Part shown: piece by piece, positions 1 through 8,309 of the stretch | Position numbering within the stretch: position 1 is the stretch's first letter | Layout: each line of letters starts with the position of its first letter | Assembly (NCBI RefSeq): GCF_014837105.1 | Contig: NZ_JACSPO010000001.1 | Coordinates: 107,438-171,437 of the forward strand | Source of the DNA: Oceanitalea stevensii | GTDB lineage: Bacteria; Actinomycetota; Actinomycetes; Actinomycetales; Actinomycetaceae | Reading direction: 5' to 3' | Length of the DNA stretch: 64,000 nucleotides | Notes under the pieces: model-generated | Database searches by the model: none | What the model was told of the DNA's origin: nothing | Seen by the model: only the letters and a program-made list of their open reading frames with translations | Made by a program: the position numbers and the translations under genes

Positions 1-2
1 CC

Positions 3-725
3 CACCAGCCCGAGAAGGACGCGCTCGTGCTCGGCGTCGTCGAGGCCGTGGGGGAGCGCGCCATGGTCATCGCCGGCGCCGGGTCCAACGACACCGCGCA
101 CGCCGTGCGCATCGCCAAGAGCGCCGAGCGCACCGGCGCCCACGGGCTGCTCGTCGTCACCCCGTACTACAACCGGCCCTCCCAGGCCGGTGTCGTCACC
201 CACATCGAGACCATCGCCGACTCCACCGGCCTGCCGGTCATGCTCTACGACATCCCCGGCCGCACCGGCGTCGCCATCGGCGACGACGCCCTGGACCGCC
301 TCGCCGAGCACCCCCGCATCCTCGCGGTCAAGGACGCGACCGGCGACGTGCCGCACGGCTTCGAGCGCATGGCCCGCACCGGGCTGGAGTTCTACTCCGG
401 CGACGACGGCCTCAACTTCGCCTGGCTCGCGCACGGCGCCTCCGGCGTCGTCAGCGTCGTCGGGCACCTCGCGGCCGGCGCCTACGCCGAGATGGTCGCC
501 GCGGTCGACGACGGCGATCTCGTCGCCGCCCGCGCCGTCGCCAACCGCACACGCGGCCTCGTCAATGCCATCATGGGAGGTGGCCAGGGCGCCGTCATGG
601 TCAAGGAGGCACTACACCTCCAGGGCCGGCTGCCCAGCCCGGCCGTGCGGCTGCCGCTCGTGCGCGCCGCGGAGAACGAGATCGTGGCACTGGAGACGGT
701 GCTGCGCCAGGAAGGACTTCTGTGA
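3..725 (+). CDS. dapA: 4-hydroxy-tetrahydrodipicolinate synthase, 5'-truncated by window edge
   Basis: Condenses pyruvate with aspartate semialdehyde, the first committed step of the diaminopimelate/lysine branch in the cytoplasm. The reading frame is open from base 3, so the true start lies outside the window. Visible family marks are the TPYYN segment with the active-site tyrosine region, GAGSNDT near the visible start, and VKDATGD containing the Schiff-base lysine. The C-terminal part of the barrel is complete and ends at a TGA that overlaps the next start by 4 bases (GTGA), so RNase J is probably translated by coupling. The dapA-rnj pairing is conserved in actinobacteria such as Mycobacterium. 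Confidence 0.95.
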   Translation, partial: HQPEKDALVLGVVEAVGERAMVIAGAGSNDTAHAVRIAKSAERTGAHGLLVVTPYYNRPSQAGVVTHIETIADSTGLPVMLYDIPGRTGVAIGDDALDRLAEHPRILAVKDATGDVPHGFERMARTGLEFYSGDDGLNFAWLAHGASGVVSVVGHLAAGAYAEMVAAVDDGDLVAARAVANRTRGLVNAIMGGGQGAVMVKEALHLQGRLPSPAVRLPLVRAAENEIVALETVLRQEGLL

Positions 726-2407
726 GCCACACCCACCCCGACCTCGCGCCCCCGGGGCCCCTCGCGCCAGGGGCGCTGCGCATCGTCGCCCTCGGAGGCC
801 TGGGTGAGGTCGGCCGCAACATGGCCGTCCTCGAGTACGAGGGCCGCCTGCTCATCATCGACTGCGGTGTGCTCTTCCCCGAGGACCACCAGCCCGGCGT
901 CGACCTCATCCTCCCGGACTTCGACTACATCGCCGACCGCATGGGCGACGTCGAGGCCATCGTCCTCACCCACGGGCACGAGGACCACATCGGCGCCGTG
1001 CCCTACCTCCTGCGCCTGCGCCAGGACATCCCGCTCATCGGCTCCCAGCTCACCCTCGCGTTCATCGAGGCCAAGCTCAAGGAGCACCGCATCACTCCCC
1101 GCACCCGCGCGGTGAAGGAGGGGCAGGTCGAGCGCTTCGGGCCCTTCGAGACCGAGTTCGTCGCCGTCAACCACTCCATCCCCGACGCGCTGGCCGTCAT
1201 GGTGCGCACCGGTGCCGGCAACGTGCTCCACACCGGTGACTTCAAGATGGACCAGCTGCCGCTGGACGGCCGGATCACCGACCTGCGCGCCTTCGCCCGT
1301 CTCGGCGAGGAGGGCGTGGACCTGTTCATGACCGACTCGACGAACGCTGAGGTCCCCGGCTTCACCACCGCCGAGGCGGAGATCGGCCCGGTCCTGGACG
1401 CCGTCTTCGCCGACGCCACCCAGAAGATCGTCGTCGCCTCCTTCGCCTCGCACGTGCACCGGGTGCAGCAGGTGCTCGACGCCGCCTACGCCCACCGCCG
1501 CAAGGTCGCCTTCGTCGGGCGCTCGATGGTGCGCAACATGAAGATCGCCTCCGACCTCGGCTACCTCCACGTCCCGGAGGACACCGTCGTCGACATCAAG
1601 CAGGTCGACGACCTGCGCGACGACGAGCTCGTCCTCATGGCGACCGGTTCCCAGGGCGAGCCGATGGCGGCCCTCAGCCGCATCGCCAACCGCGACCACC
1701 GCGTCGCGGTCGGCCCGGGGGACACGGTGATCTTCGCCTCCTCCCTCATCCCGGGCAACGAGAACTCGGTCTACCGGGTCATCAACGGGCTCACCCGTCT
1801 CGGCGCGAAGGTCGTCCACCAGGCCAACGCCCGGGTGCACGTCTCCGGCCACGCCAGCGCCGGTGAGCTCCTCTACTGCTACAACATCGTCAAGCCGCGC
1901 AACGTCATGCCGGTGCACGGGGAGATCCGCCACCTCGTGGCCAACGGGGCGCTCGCCGTCAAGACCGGTGTGCCCGCCGAGCGGGTCGTGCTCGCCGAGG
2001 ACGGCGTCGTCGTCGACCTCGTCGACGGGAAGGCCCGGATCGTCGGCGCCGTCCCGAGCCGGTACGTCTACGTCGACGGCTCGTCCGTCGGGGAGATCAC
2101 CGAGGCCGAGCTCAAGGACCGTCGGATCCTCGGCGAGGAGGGCTTCATCTCGATCTTCGCCGCCGTGGACTCCGCGACCGGCGCCGTCGTCGCCGGACCG
2201 CACATCCAGGCCCGCGGCATGGCCGAGGACGAGTCCGTCTTCGACGGCATCCTCCCCAAGCTCGCCGAGGAGCTCACCAGCGCGGCGCGCGGCGGGGCGA
2301 CCGACACGCGCCAGCTGCAGCAGGTGATGCGCCGGGTGGTGGGCCGCTGGGCGTCCAGCAGGCTGCGCCGCCGTCCGATGATCATCCCGGTCGTCGTCGA
2401 GGCATAG
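722..2407 (+). CDS. rnj: Ribonuclease J
   Basis: Metallo-beta-lactamase-fold ribonuclease with endo- and 5'-3' exonuclease activity, acting in mRNA decay and rRNA maturation. The zinc-binding signature THGHEDHIGA sits at residues 83-92. Further metal and beta-CASP motifs follow, including VNHSIPDA, LHTGDFK and the HVSGHAS/PVHGE segments. At 561 aa it has the usual length for actinobacterial RNase J. The GTG start overlaps the dapA stop by 4 bases. A few residues of disordered, proline-rich N-terminus precede the catalytic core. The call is secure. Confidence 0.96.
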   Translation: MSHTHPDLAPPGPLAPGALRIVALGGLGEVGRNMAVLEYEGRLLIIDCGVLFPEDHQPGVDLILPDFDYIADRMGDVEAIVLTHGHEDHIGAVPYLLRLRQDIPLIGSQLTLAFIEAKLKEHRITPRTRAVKEGQVERFGPFETEFVAVNHSIPDALAVMVRTGAGNVLHTGDFKMDQLPLDGRITDLRAFARLGEEGVDLFMTDSTNAEVPGFTTAEAEIGPVLDAVFADATQKIVVASFASHVHRVQQVLDAAYAHRRKVAFVGRSMVRNMKIASDLGYLHVPEDTVVDIKQVDDLRDDELVLMATGSQGEPMAALSRIANRDHRVAVGPGDTVIFASSLIPGNENSVYRVINGLTRLGAKVVHQANARVHVSGHASAGELLYCYNIVKPRNVMPVHGEIRHLVANGALAVKTGVPAERVVLAEDGVVVDLVDGKARIVGAVPSRYVYVDGSSVGEITEAELKDRRILGEEGFISIFAAVDSATGAVVAGPHIQARGMAEDESVFDGILPKLAEELTSAARGGATDTRQLQQVMRRVVGRWASSRLRRRPMIIPVVVEA

Positions 2408-2422
2408 GACAGAGGGAGTGCG

Positions 2423-3976
2423 ATGGCCGCGACGCTGATCATCCTCGTCGCGGCCATCGTCGCTTTCGTCTCCGGCAGGATCCCGCTCGCCATCGTGGCG
2501 ATCGGGGTGGCCCTGGCCCTGTGGGCCACCGGGGTGCTCGAGCTCCAGGACGCGCTCGCCGGGTTCGGTGACCCGACGGTGCTGTTCATCGCCGCCCTGT
2601 TCGTCGTGAGCGAGGCCCTCGAGGCCACCGGCGTGACCGCGTGGGCCGGCACCCAGGTCATCCGTCGCGCCGGGACGTCGCGGACGGCGATCCTCCTCGC
2701 CGTCTCCCTCCTCGTCGCGGTCCTCACCGCCTTCATCAGCGTGAACGGGGCGGTGGCCGCCCTCATCCCGATGGTGGTCGTCGTCGCGACCCGCGCCGGG
2801 ATCCCGGTGTCCCACCTGCTGCTGCCGCTCGCCTTCACCGCGCACGCCGGGTCGATGCTCCTGCTCACCGGCACCCCGGTGAACATCATCGTCAGCGAGG
2901 CCGCGCAGGACGCCGGGGAGCGTGCCCTCGGCTTCTTCGAGTTCGGGCTGGCCGGTGTCCCGCTGCTCGTCGGGACCGTGCTGGTCATCGTGCTGCTCGG
3001 GCCCCTCCTCCTCCCGGACCGGACCCCCAACGAGCTGCCCAGCGACCTGACCGCGGTGATCGGGGTGCTGCGTGAGCAGTACGCGCTGCCCGCCGACCAG
3101 CGGCTGACCAGCGCCGAGCGCGGGGTCGCGGAGGTCACCGTCGCGCCGCGGTCAGCGCTCGTCGGGCTCCATGTCTTCCCCGGCATGGCGACGCCGAGCG
3201 GGGACCTCGTCGTCGTCGCGGTCCAGCGGGGCGGTGAGGACCTCACCGGTCCGGACTCCCACCTGCGGCCTGGGGACACGCTGCTCGTCAGCGGCACCTG
3301 GGAGCACCTCGAGCGGCACACGGCCGGGCCCGACGTGCTCGTCGCCACCCCGCCGGACGAGCTGCGCCGCGGCGTCCCGCTGGGGCGCGGGGCCCGGCGC
3401 ACCCTCACCGTGCTCGCGCTCATGGTGCTGCTGCTCGCCACCGGTGCGGTGCCGCCCGCGGTCGCCGGGCTGCTCGCCGCGTGCGCGCTCGTCCTGTCCG
3501 GTGTGCTCACCCCCGTGCAGGCCTTCCGGAGGATCGGCTGGTCCACCGTCGTCCTCGTCGCCGGCATGATCCCGCTGTCGACCGCCTTCATCACCACGGG
3601 CACGGCCGATCGCATCGCCGAGGAGCTGCTCGGCGTCGTCGGCCAGAGCTCGCCGCACGTGGCCCTGCTCGCCATGTGCGTGCTCACCATGGTGCTCGGG
3701 CAGCTCATCTCCAACACCGCCACCGTGCTCATCCTCGTGCCGGTCGCGGCCGCCCTCGCCGCGGACCTCTCGGTCTCGGTCCTGCCCTTCATGCTCGCCC
3801 TGGCGGTCTCCGGTGCGGCCTCCTTCCTCACCCCGGTCGCGACCCCGGCCAACACCATGGTGCTGGAGCCCGGCGGCTACCGGTTCGGGGACTACGGCAG
3901 GCTCGGGCTGCCCCTGCTGCTGCTCTTCCTCGTCGTCGCCGTCCTGTGGGTGCCGGTCGTCCTGCCCTTCGGGTGA
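2423..3976 (+). CDS. SLC13-family permease with central TrkA-C (RCK_C) domain
   Basis: Polytopic membrane protein of the SLC13/ArsB-like transporter superfamily, 517 aa. Hydrophobic helices occupy roughly residues 1-210 and 320-515. Between them is a soluble segment at about 225-310 with the TrkA-C pattern (ALVGLHV ... RPGDTLLVSG). The repeated TGTPVNIIVSEAA and TPVATPANTMVLEPG loops correspond to the two substrate/sodium-binding re-entrant motifs of the family. The substrate (sulfate, dicarboxylate or other anion) cannot be deduced. It lies 15 bases after rnj with a GAGGGAG ribosome site. Its stop codon sits in the loop of a hairpin (3965-3985). Confidence 0.88.
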   Translation: MAATLIILVAAIVAFVSGRIPLAIVAIGVALALWATGVLELQDALAGFGDPTVLFIAALFVVSEALEATGVTAWAGTQVIRRAGTSRTAILLAVSLLVAVLTAFISVNGAVAALIPMVVVVATRAGIPVSHLLLPLAFTAHAGSMLLLTGTPVNIIVSEAAQDAGERALGFFEFGLAGVPLLVGTVLVIVLLGPLLLPDRTPNELPSDLTAVIGVLREQYALPADQRLTSAERGVAEVTVAPRSALVGLHVFPGMATPSGDLVVVAVQRGGEDLTGPDSHLRPGDTLLVSGTWEHLERHTAGPDVLVATPPDELRRGVPLGRGARRTLTVLALMVLLLATGAVPPAVAGLLAACALVLSGVLTPVQAFRRIGWSTVVLVAGMIPLSTAFITTGTADRIAEELLGVVGQSSPHVALLAMCVLTMVLGQLISNTATVLILVPVAAALAADLSVSVLPFMLALAVSGAASFLTPVATPANTMVLEPGGYRFGDYGRLGLPLLLLFLVVAVLWVPVVLPFG

Positions 3977-3985
3977 CCCGAAGGG
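3965..3985 (+). terminator. Hairpin with the permease stop codon as its loop
   Basis: Perfect inverted repeat CCCTTCGGG / CCCGAAGGG (3965-3973 and 3977-3985). The three-base loop is exactly the TGA stop of the upstream permease. There is no U-tract, so it may be a weak terminator or an mRNA 3'-end stabiliser. A TATGCT sequence at 4010-4015 shortly downstream could be the -10 of the next gene, but no good -35 accompanies it. Confidence 0.5.
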
Positions 3986-4084
3986 TGCCGCCGCGGACAC
4001 CTCCGTCGCTATGCTGGGCCCATCGCGGTCCTTGCAAGGGCGGAGAAGCAGGGGCACGCGAGCACTCCTGCGGACGAGGCACGC

Positions 4085-5737
4085 ATGGCGACGACCGAGA
4101 CGGGGAGCTCCGAGTCCTCGGGGTTCCTCGACTGGATCGAGCGGGTCGGCAACAAGGTGCCGAACCCGTCGATCATGTTCGTCTACCTCATCGGCGTCGT
4201 CGCCGTGCTGTCCGCGCTGCTCGCCTGGGCGGGCGTCAGCGTGACCGACGAGGTCGTCATCCCGGTCCCGCGGGACGAGTTCAACCAGATCAACGAGCAC
4301 CTCGGGGGGACGTACTCGATCTACGACTCCACCACGGGTGAGCCGGCGACCCTCCCGGACTACGTCGTCTCGGAGGAGACCTTCGACGTCCGCAGCCTCC
4401 TGTCCGTCGACGGCGTGCGGTTCTTCTTCTCCTCCTTCGTCGACAACTTCGCGGGCTTCGGTGTCGTCGCCACGGTGCTCATCGCGATGGCGGGAGTGGG
4501 CGTCGCCGAGCACGCCGGCCTCATGGCCGCGCTCATCCGCAAGGTCGTCAAGATCGCCCCGCCGCGGTGGCTGGCCTTCGTCCTCATCTTCGTCGGTGTC
4601 CTCTCCTCGGTCGCCACCGACGCCGGCTACCTCATCCTCGTGCCGCTGGCGGCCGCAGCGTTCCTCTCGGTGGGCCGGCACCCGCTCGCCGGCCTCGCCG
4701 CGGCCTTCGCCGGGGTTGGCGCCGTCTTCGGTGCCAACCTCCTCATCACGCCCTCGGACAGCATGCTCACCGAGATCACCAACGAGGTGCTGTCGAGCGC
4801 GGGCATGGACACCATCGAGGTGACGCAGAACTTCTACTTCGCGATCGTCTCCTCGTTCGTGCTCGCCGTCGTCGTCCTCCTCGTCACGGTGCTCGTCACC
4901 GAGAAACGGCTCGGTGCCTACGACGCCGCCGGGGGAGCGGACGCCCCCGAGGAGGGGGAGGTGGACGAGGCGGCGGTCTCCCGCGGCCTGCGCTTCACGC
5001 TGTGGGCGATGCTCGTCTACGTCGTCGTCATCGCACTGCTCACCCTGCCGCCCGGCGCGCCGCTGCGGGACCCGGAGACCGGCGACATCATCGGCACGAC
5101 GCCGTTCATGGCCAGCCTCATCTTCATCATCTCCCTCGCGTTCCTCGTCGCCGGCGTCGCCTACGGGGCGGGGGCGCGCACACTCGTCGGCGGGGACGCC
5201 GCGGTCAACGCGATCGCCAAGACCTTCGGCAGCCTGGGCGGGCTGCTCGTCATGTTCCTCATGATCGCCCAGTTCATCGCGGTGTTTAACTGGAGCAACC
5301 TGCCCACCGTCGCGGCCGTCTCCGCGGCCGAGCTCCTCGAGCAGGCCAACGTGCCGGCGATCGTGCTCCTGCTCGCGTTCATCCTCGTCATCGTCGTCCT
5401 CGACGTCATCCTCCCCGGGCTCGTGCCGAAGTGGGTGATCTTCGCCCCGGTGTTCATCCCGATCTTCGCCACCCTCGACGTCGCCCCGCAGACCCTGCTG
5501 GCGGCCTACCGGGTGGGCGACTCGCCGGTCAACGTGCTGACGCCGCTCATGGTGTACCTGCCCTTCATGGTCACCGTCGCCCAGCGGTACAAGAAGGATG
5601 CGGGCATCGGCACGATCATCGCGCTCATGCTGCCCTACGCCGTCGCGGTCCTCGTCGCGTGGACGGTGCTGTTCGTCCTGTGGTTCGTGCTCGGCATCCC
5701 GTGGGGCCCGGGCTCGCCCGTCAACCTGCCGGGGTGA
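4085..5737 (+). CDS. AbgT-family transporter
   Basis: Integral membrane protein of the AbgT family (p-aminobenzoyl-glutamate transporters; some members are drug exporters), 550 aa with about 11-13 predicted membrane segments. Family features visible are the N-terminal WIERVGNKVPNPSIMFVYL stretch, the central GANLLITPSDSMLTEI loop, and the C-terminal DSPVNVLTPLMVYLPF motif, which forms part of the substrate site in characterised members. A leucyl aminopeptidase follows 39 bases downstream, which suggests uptake of a small peptide or amino-acyl conjugate coupled to cytoplasmic hydrolysis. That functional coupling is inference. Confidence 0.9.
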   Translation: MATTETGSSESSGFLDWIERVGNKVPNPSIMFVYLIGVVAVLSALLAWAGVSVTDEVVIPVPRDEFNQINEHLGGTYSIYDSTTGEPATLPDYVVSEETFDVRSLLSVDGVRFFFSSFVDNFAGFGVVATVLIAMAGVGVAEHAGLMAALIRKVVKIAPPRWLAFVLIFVGVLSSVATDAGYLILVPLAAAAFLSVGRHPLAGLAAAFAGVGAVFGANLLITPSDSMLTEITNEVLSSAGMDTIEVTQNFYFAIVSSFVLAVVVLLVTVLVTEKRLGAYDAAGGADAPEEGEVDEAAVSRGLRFTLWAMLVYVVVIALLTLPPGAPLRDPETGDIIGTTPFMASLIFIISLAFLVAGVAYGAGARTLVGGDAAVNAIAKTFGSLGGLLVMFLMIAQFIAVFNWSNLPTVAAVSAAELLEQANVPAIVLLLAFILVIVVLDVILPGLVPKWVIFAPVFIPIFATLDVAPQTLLAAYRVGDSPVNVLTPLMVYLPFMVTVAQRYKKDAGIGTIIALMLPYAVAVLVAWTVLFVLWFVLGIPWGPGSPVNLPG

Positions 5738-5776
5738 TCCGGCACCCGTTCCCCACCGACCGGAAGGAGACCCGTC

Positions 5777-7285
5777 ATGAGCACCACGCTCGACGACATC
5801 CTCACGAGGATCGTGCCCTCCTTGCGGACGGACCTCGCCGTCACCGTCGTCGCCGACGGCGAGAGCGTGGACGCCGACGCGCTCGCCGTTCCCGTCCCCA
5901 GTGACGGGGCGGTCCCGGACGTCCTCGGCGTCGACCTGCCGGCCCTCGAGCGGGCCGGCTTCACCCCCGAGGTGGGCAAGGCCATCGCCTTCCCGTCCTC
6001 CCAGCAACCGGTGCTCGTGGCGGTGGGGGTGGGGCAGGTGGGCCGGCTCGGTGCTGCCGAGGTGCGGGACGCTGCCGCCGCCTTCGCCCGGGCCGTGCCG
6101 CAGGACGCGCGGCTGGCCACCCGGATCCCCGTGAACGACGCCCTGTCCGCGCGGGACTCCGCCGCTGCCGTGGTGGAGGGGATCGTGCTGGCCCGCTACC
6201 GGTACTCCCTGCGCAGCGAGCACCGCGGGCCGGTGGCCCTCCGCTCGATCGTCCTCGTGGCGCCCGACGACGCCGTCGAGGAGGCCCGGGCCGGGGTGGC
6301 GCGAGGCCTGGCCACGTCCCGGGCCGCCTGCCTCGCCCGGGACCTCGCCGCCTGCCCGGCCGGACTCCTCACCGCGACGCGCCTCGGGGAGATCGCCGAG
6401 GCCCTCGCTGCGGAGTCACGGCTGGAGGTGGAGGTCCACGACAAGGCCGCCGTCGTCGAGATGGGCCTGGGCGGCTTGCTCGGGGTGAACAAGGGCTCGG
6501 TCGAGGAGCCGCGGATGATCGTGCTGCGCTACGTCCCCGAGGGGGAGCCCACCGGCCACCTCGCGTTCGTCGGCAAGGGCGTCATGTACGACTCCGGCGG
6601 CATCAGCCTCAAGCCGGGCGACCTGTCGCACTCCCAGATGAAGAACGACATGACCGGCGCCGGGAACATCCTCGCGGCGATGTCCGTGATCGCCGAGCTC
6701 GGCGCCACCGCGCAGGTCACCGGTTATCTCATGTGCACCGACAACATGCCCTCCGGCTCCGCGATGCAGCTCGGTGACGTCCTCACCATCCGCGGCGGCA
6801 GGACCGTCGAGGTGCTCAACACCGACGCCGAGGGGCGCCTGGTCATGGCCGACGCCCTGGTCCTGGCGGTCGAGGAGGGCGCCGACGCGATCGTCGACAT
6901 CGCCACCCTCACCGGGCAGTGCCTGCGCACCCTGGGGGAGGAGGTCGCCGGCCTCTTCGCCAACGACGACGACCTCGCCTCCCAGGTGGTCGCGGCAGCC
7001 GAGCACACCGACGAGCAGGTCTGGCGCCTGCCGCTCGTGCGCAGCTACCGCGCGGAGCTCGACTCCGAGATCGCGGACATGAAGAACATGGGCGGTGCCA
7101 ACGGCGGCTCGATCCACGCCGCCCTCTTCCTCGAGGAGTTCGTCGCCGGCACCCCGTGGGCGCACCTCGACATCGCCGGCACCGCCCAGTCCTCGGCCGA
7201 GCGGGGCTGGGTGAACAAGGGCCCCACGGCCTTCGGTGCGCGTCTGCTCGTCGAGCTCGCGCTCGGGTTCGCGCGGCGAAGGTAG
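5777..7285 (+). CDS. pepA: Leucyl aminopeptidase (peptidase family M17)
   Basis: Cytosolic two-metal aminopeptidase that removes N-terminal residues from peptides, 502 aa. The N-terminal half (about 1-165) is the macro-like domain. The catalytic domain has the GKGVMYDSGGISLKPG segment (metal-binding Lys and Asp), MKNDMTGAGN, and the family signature NTDAEGRL. A GGAAGGAGA ribosome site precedes the ATG. It is probably cotranscribed with the AbgT transporter 39 bases upstream. M17 enzymes are known to split Cys-Gly and other dipeptides, so a role in dipeptide salvage is plausible. Confidence 0.95.
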   Translation: MSTTLDDILTRIVPSLRTDLAVTVVADGESVDADALAVPVPSDGAVPDVLGVDLPALERAGFTPEVGKAIAFPSSQQPVLVAVGVGQVGRLGAAEVRDAAAAFARAVPQDARLATRIPVNDALSARDSAAAVVEGIVLARYRYSLRSEHRGPVALRSIVLVAPDDAVEEARAGVARGLATSRAACLARDLAACPAGLLTATRLGEIAEALAAESRLEVEVHDKAAVVEMGLGGLLGVNKGSVEEPRMIVLRYVPEGEPTGHLAFVGKGVMYDSGGISLKPGDLSHSQMKNDMTGAGNILAAMSVIAELGATAQVTGYLMCTDNMPSGSAMQLGDVLTIRGGRTVEVLNTDAEGRLVMADALVLAVEEGADAIVDIATLTGQCLRTLGEEVAGLFANDDDLASQVVAAAEHTDEQVWRLPLVRSYRAELDSEIADMKNMGGANGGSIHAALFLEEFVAGTPWAHLDIAGTAQSSAERGWVNKGPTAFGARLLVELALGFARRR

Positions 7286-7335
7286 CGCGCCCAGCCGGCC
7301 CTCCCACCGAGCAGAGTGGTTCCGACGGTGAGCCC

Positions 7336-8118
7336 CTACCCGAACTCGATGTGGGTGCCGCCCTGCTCCGCGAAGACCCTGTAGTAGATGTAGTAGTGGT
7401 CGTCCGTGAAGTACACGGAGTGGTCGTCGCCCATGATGACGCGGGTCAGTCCCGCGGCGGCGCCGGGCGGGGCGTACACCGCCTCGAGGTAACGCGGCCC
7501 TGCCGGCAGGACGTGGAACGCGAACCCCGCCTCGAGCAGGTGGTTCTGGACGTAGGAGCCCGTCGGGCTCGTGGGACTCCCGTGCCCGCCGTGTGCGCTG
7601 TAGTTGCGGTGGTGGGGGTGCGGGTTCAACCGGTTGACGACCTGGTCGAGGCGCCCGGCGATGCTCAGCGGGACGCGGCCCTGCGGACCGACGTACCAGT
7701 ACGTCGTCCTGCCCGGCGTGACGACGTCGGGCGCCCTCGTCCCGAGGGCGTCGTTCAGCCGCTCGTACGCGTTGCGCACCACGACCGTCTCCGTGTCGCC
7801 GAGAAGGCGCTCCAGCGCCTGGCGGTACCTGACGAGAGTGGCGTGGTCGACGTCGTCGGTCTCGATCCGTCCGACACCGGGCAGAGGGATGTTGATGACC
7901 TCCCGCTGCACCGCCGGGAGTGGCGCCGTCGTCGGTCGGCCCGTGTGCGCCAGGAGCGCCGTGACGGCGGAGTTCCCCACGCTTCGCTGGAGCGCGCGCA
8001 GCCGGCCGGGCCCCGGTACGGCGGTGGGACCGATGACCGGAGGTCCGCCCTCGCGCAGGCCGGCCGGCCGGCGGCGATCGGACCCGGGCGCGTTCTCGGG
8101 GGACCTCGTGTCACGCAT
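7336..8118 (-). CDS. Orphan protein with LQR-GN-V-LL leader motif (toxin/eCIS-cargo-like), C-terminal domain unknown
   Basis: A 260-aa protein. The chosen ATG has a GAGGAG ribosome site 5 bases upstream; a longer open frame upstream lacks one. Residues 1-40 are Arg/Pro-rich and disordered. Residues 43-56 read LQRSVGNSAVTALL and are followed by VQRE (70-73). This leader is recurrent in actinobacterial polymorphic toxins and proteins linked to extracellular contractile injection systems. The rest (about 75-260) is a compact domain with a His/Gly-rich stretch (HPHHRNYSAHGGHG) and a tyrosine-rich tail (DDHYYIYYRVF) that I do not recognise. No signal peptide or membrane helix is seen, and there is no obvious immunity partner or injection-system gene nearby. 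The 3' end looks less GC-biased than its neighbours. Function is unassigned. Confidence 0.75.
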   Translation of the reverse strand: MRDTRSPENAPGSDRRRPAGLREGGPPVIGPTAVPGPGRLRALQRSVGNSAVTALLAHTGRPTTAPLPAVQREVINIPLPGVGRIETDDVDHATLVRYRQALERLLGDTETVVVRNAYERLNDALGTRAPDVVTPGRTTYWYVGPQGRVPLSIAGRLDQVVNRLNPHPHHRNYSAHGGHGSPTSPTGSYVQNHLLEAGFAFHVLPAGPRYLEAVYAPPGAAAGLTRVIMGDDHSVYFTDDHYYIYYRVFAEQGGTHIEFG

Positions 8119-8275
8119 GGCGGCTCCTCGGTGAGGCAGGGCGCGGTGGACCAGGGTCGGTGATCGAATGACGGCAAACGTACTGTGCTGCCGTCCGACG
8201 GAACAGGGACGATCGTGCAGACTCTGGCGTGCCATCGCGCGATCGGCAGGCTTCGTGTGGTTCAGTGGACCCGCA

Positions 8276-8294
8276 GGTGCGTCTGAGACGCACC
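8276..8294. promoter_or_regulatory. 19-bp dyad in the ftsK 5' region
   Basis: Perfect inverted repeat GGTGCGTC-TGA-GACGCACC directly ahead of the ftsK ribosome site (GGAGG at 8299-8303). It lies in the 191-bp space between the divergent orphan gene and ftsK. It could be an operator or a small RNA hairpin limiting translation initiation. No regulator is identifiable. Confidence 0.4.
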
Positions 8295-8309
8295 GCTTGG
8301 AGGACACAC

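Noticed and set aside
482..2845. Long minus-strand open frame antisense to dapA and rnj
   Set aside because: Translation is a low-complexity Asp/Glu/Gly/His/Arg mixture typical of the antisense of GC-rich codons; the plus strand holds clear enzymes.
3152..6223. 1023-codon minus-strand frame across the permease, AbgT and pepA genes
   Set aside because: Same compositional shadow; no motif, no start signal, and it spans three recognised genes.
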